NCBI GenBank assembly: GCA_029204225.1
Contig: CM055106.1
Span: 15,693,278 to 15,757,277 of the forward strand
Source of the DNA: Diphasiastrum complanatum
Taxonomy: Eukaryota > Streptophyta > Lycopodiopsida > Lycopodiales > Lycopodiaceae
Direction of reading: 5' to 3'
DNA length: 64,000 nt
The notes below the pieces were generated by a model. It worked only from the letters and a program-made list of their open reading frames with translations. It was not told where the DNA came from and did no database searches. Below are positions 60,710 to 64,000 of the stretch, piece by piece (positions within the stretch are counted from its first letter, which is position 1; every line of letters begins with the position of its first letter). Made by a program: the position numbers and the translations under genes.

Positions 60710-61590
60710 ATGGCAGGATTAGGGGAATCCGTGCTTGGAGAAGCTTGCAAATTGGATGGGATATCCAATTATAGCATTTGGAAATTCAAAATGAAAAGTA
60801 TTTTCATGGAAAAGGAGATGTGGGACATTGTCACTGGGGTGGAACAACGACCAACTACAACTCCAGCCGATATTCATGCATTTGACATAAGGGCGCATAA
60901 GGCCTTATCCTTGATAAATTTGTCAATGAAAAATCATATCATTGTCCACATTAGTGAAGCTCTATCAGCAAGAGGTGCTTGGGATGTACTCAAGACACAA
61001 TTTCATACAGTGAACCCCTCTCTCGAATGATGTTTTTGAGGACTAAACTCATAAGTGTTCGCATGGAGGAGAATGAGGGCGTGGGTCTTATTTTATGTGA
61101 ATAAAGGAGTTAAGAGACCAGTTGACAGCTATTGGAGAGCCAATAAGGGATGTTGAGCTAGTTCACACAGCTATGAATGGCTTATCCAAAAATTTTCAAA
61201 TATTTGCAAGTGGCATTGCTTCAAGGGAGAGGCTACCAACATTTGAAAATCTTCACGACATCATATTACAGGAGCAACAAAGACATGAAGTGGTAAAAAC
61301 TCAACTACCCTCATCGGAAGAGCAAGCAATGCTAGCCAAAGGGAAGCATAAAATAAGAAGCAACCCAAGAAGTCGAATGTGGAGGTTGACAATCAAGGAT
61401 CCACATCAGGCAAGAAGAAGAAAGGCAAGTATTTCTATTGCCAAAAGCCTGGACATTGGGCAAGAGATTGTTGCAAGAAGAAGGTGGACATTAAGAGGGG
61501 CAAGGTGAAGCAATTGACCAATCTTGTCGAGGAAGAGAATGATGGTGATAACGAAGATCAAGGCATGGCATTTGCAACAACATTAGCATC
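60710..61590 (+). pseudogene. C7 copia gag, copy 2
   Basis: MAGLGESVLGEACKLDGISN, SIWKFKMKSIFMEKEMWDIV, HISEALSARGAWDVLKTQF; a frameshift near 61,030; DQLTAIGEPIRDVELVHTAM, FENLHDIILQEQQRHE; knuckle FYCQKPGHWARDC lacking the first Cys. The preceding 60,456-60,709 is leader shared with copy 1. Confidence 0.87.
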
Positions 61591-62880
61591 GCAACATTCC
61601 ATTGATCACACGCATTGGTACATGGAGTTAGGAGCAACGAGACACATGATTGGCAACAAATCATGGTTAAAAAACTTGGAGCTTACTGATGACGGAGATA
61701 GAATTGCGCAAGCGAATGGTGACGAGTGCCAAATTCATGGAGTTGGTGCAGTGCCTATTCAATTTTCTGATGGACATGTGAAGGTAATTGAAAATGTGTT
61801 GTATGTTCCTGGTCTTCAGAAGAGTCTATTATCTATTGGTACAATGACAGATCATATGTTGAAGGTGGATTTCAACAACAAAAAATGCCAGATCAAGGAT
61901 GTGAAACAAGGTTTCAAGGTGATTGTTGATGGCTGTAGAGATAAAACTTGTGTGTGTACAAGTTAAATGCTATTCTTACGAATTGCAATGCATTAGCATC
62001 AACATCTATATCACAAAGTGATTTATGCATAGATGTATGGGGCATTTGAACTTCAAGAGCTTGAGGCTACTTCGTAAGCTCATGATGGTAACAGGTCTAC
62101 CTAGCTTGGATGACAAAGAAGAGTCCAGAGTGCGTGCTAGGCAAGTTCCATAAGATAAAGTTCAGCAAAAAAGGAGCAACAAGGGCAAAACGAGTGCTTG
62201 AGTTGATACACTCTGATGTATGTGGGCCAATGAAGGTAATGTCTATTGGTGGAGCATTTTGTTTTCTAACCTTCATTGATGATTACTCACAAAAGACTTG
62301 GATCTACACCATTAAGCAGAAGTCTGACACATTTGGATGCTTCAAAAGCTTCAAAGCATTGGTGGAAAATCAGTCAGGTGCTAAGATTAAGATACTTAGG
62401 TAAGATTGTGATGGTGAGTATCATTCCACATCTTTTATTGACTTTTGCAAGGAGCATGGGATTAAACGGGAGTTTGCACATGTTGATACACCTCAACAAA
62501 ATGGGGTAGGTAAAAGGAATAATCGTGTCATTGTCAAAGCAGCCAGAATAATGATGACACATATGGGAGTAACTGATTCTTTCTGGGGTGAAGTTGTCAA
62601 GACTGATGTGTTCTTGCAAAATAGAAGCCCTACAGTATTTGGATGCCGAGTGTATGTTCACATACCCAAGAGCAAGAGAGCCAAAATGCAGGTAAAGGCC
62701 TTGAAGTATATTTTTTCAGGTTATGATGAACAAAGCAAGGGATATAGAGTTGAAATTTTGATAGAATCTAGTGCAGTATGCAGATCACATCACACAATCA
62801 CCATAGCCACTCCTCACAAGCTCTCAAAGATGGCACAACAAAAGTTATTGATTACAAAGAGAAAATTGTACATATAGTAA
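61591..62880 (+). pseudogene. C7 copia protease / integrase, copy 2
   Basis: Protease HWYMELGATRHMIG with Asp to Glu; pre-integrase LYVPGLQKSLLSIGTMTDHM; integrase core VLELIHSDVCGPMKVMSIGG, FLTFIDDYSQKTW, a stop before DCDGEY, and PQQNGVGKRNNR, in which Ala-Glu-Arg-Lys is Gly-Lys-Arg-Asn, so the catalytic Glu is gone. About 25 residues are missing between LQNRSPT and VFGCRVYVH. It fades after FSGYDEQSKGYRV; no RT. Confidence 0.86.
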
Positions 62881-64000
62881 AAGCCCCAACATGCATGGGC
62901 TCAACAAGTGTCAACACACTGAAATATAGACACCTGTCTAACTATTGGACCCAACATGGGCTAAAAGACTGACAAACTCAGGACATGCCCCTGAGTATAG
63001 CAAGTGCCATCAAAAATATACTGTACAGGCTAATTTCTCTATGTGTGGCTACTCAGCTAACCCAAATAGCCGGCTACGGGACAAGTGCCCGACTGATAAG
63101 TCAATGATGGTCACGTCCCGATCACAACCAAATACAGTAAATCTAATTAACAGTACACTAATTAAAATATCACATTTAAAGCTTATACAATTGAATCAGA
63201 CTGAACCTGATTTTCAACTCTCTCCCTTAAGCTCAAATGTGATAGGAGTAAAGAAATACACATTGTAACAATGTTTGGAGTGTCCAAAAGATGTTATGCA
63301 TATCCATGCTACCCTATACCTGACTCACACTCAAGCACACCAACAAACCACCAAGTTTGACTCACAAAGTATTATGCAAACACAATGCTCGTATAGAGAG
63401 TCTACCACACTCTCGATCAACTGACTCATCCCCAACCGCGACTTGAACACGAGTGGACCACATGAGCAACATGGCTCAAACTGAGGAAATCTCCATGAGG
63501 CTTACATCCTCCATCTCGCTAGACTGACATTCTATCAGGCACTTACAAGCACAGACCTATAAAGCTGACATGAGCGACTGAGGCTCAACCTGAGAAAATC
63601 TTACTGCCACCATAAGACTATACCCTCACCGGATAAACAGCTAGTAGACATAATGACAAGTCAAAGAGCATCAAATGATTATTTTGTTTCTAACGTAGCA
63701 AATGCACAACCCACATACAACTCCGATTCAGATCTAGACTCCCGTGACAAGATAACATGCAAGCCCACACACACTCATGTAAACCAACACGAATGATAAA
63801 GCGTCAAATACATGACCAAGGCCTACCCATAAGTGGTATCCTATCGTACCAACACCTGTGCCACCTGTAGATCCACTGCTACACCACTAGTCACCAATTC
63901 AGGTCTCCAACCATGGCCCACACCAGTAACAAGATGCTCTCACGTCCAAGCATATCCAACTGTCCAATAAGTCTTGAAAGCTGATTCCCATCCATTTCCT
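62881..64000. other. Unassigned end region, possible minus-strand LTR
   Basis: No domain found. On the minus strand CTTAAGGGAGAGAG at about 63,222-63,235 is a good polypurine tract, followed by TTGAAAATCAGG, so a 3' LTR could run from about 63,220 towards 62,900. No RNase H lies upstream, so if this is an element it is non-autonomous or truncated. The rest is without repeats that I can see. Confidence 0.35.

Overview
The window is nuclear DNA of a land plant with a large, repeat-rich genome. The evidence is a receptor kinase with the plant-only GUB_WAK_bind / WAK_assoc ectodomain, and at least eight Ty1-copia families, several primed by initiator tRNA-Met (TGGTATCAGAGCC). The species cannot be told from the sequence; a gymnosperm, fern or similar large genome would fit. 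Almost everything except the kinase pair is decayed transposon DNA. I call the copia families C1 to C8 for this window only.

Layout. (1) 1-8,800 and 20,813-30,062 are arms of a large inverted repeat. Each arm carries an intact three-exon gene for the same 676-residue LRK10L/WAK-like receptor kinase (1,768-4,087 plus; 25,983-28,302 minus), then a C3 copia fragment with its LTR, then a C1 gag. Outer arm sequence differs by roughly 1-2%, but about 4.5 kb centred on the kinase looks identical, introns and flanks included. (2) 8,800-20,812, the spacer, is a mosaic of copia pieces (C1, C2, C4, C5), a LINE tail and a (GA)n tract. (3) 30,063-32,930 is not repeated elsewhere in the window. It holds a broken, intron-containing gene on the minus strand that resembles DUF3504 (Crypton-derived tyrosine-recombinase-like) proteins. 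(4) 32,932-36,340 is a C6 copia derivative with a tandem-repeat 3' region, and 36,874-40,210 is C7 copia. Both recur at 56,555-60,455 and 60,456-62,880. (5) 40,205-44,180 holds a C8 fragment, an LTR and unassigned DNA. (6) 44,182-56,545 is a direct, rearranged duplicate of 10,195-22,560.

How it fits together. The only genes that look able to make a working product are the two kinases. The transposons are dead: stop codons, frameshifts, lost protease or integrase residues, and fusions between families. Several chimeric junctions are shared by both duplicate copies, so the fusions came before the duplications. The most notable items are the identity island around the kinase inside a diverged palindrome, a displaced 54-bp piece of the kinase gene present in both arms, the DUF3504-like relic, a stop codon at the protease active site shared by all three C1 copies, and arrays of a TGACTCGCAC-type motif in LTR-like DNA. 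All identity estimates are by eye.
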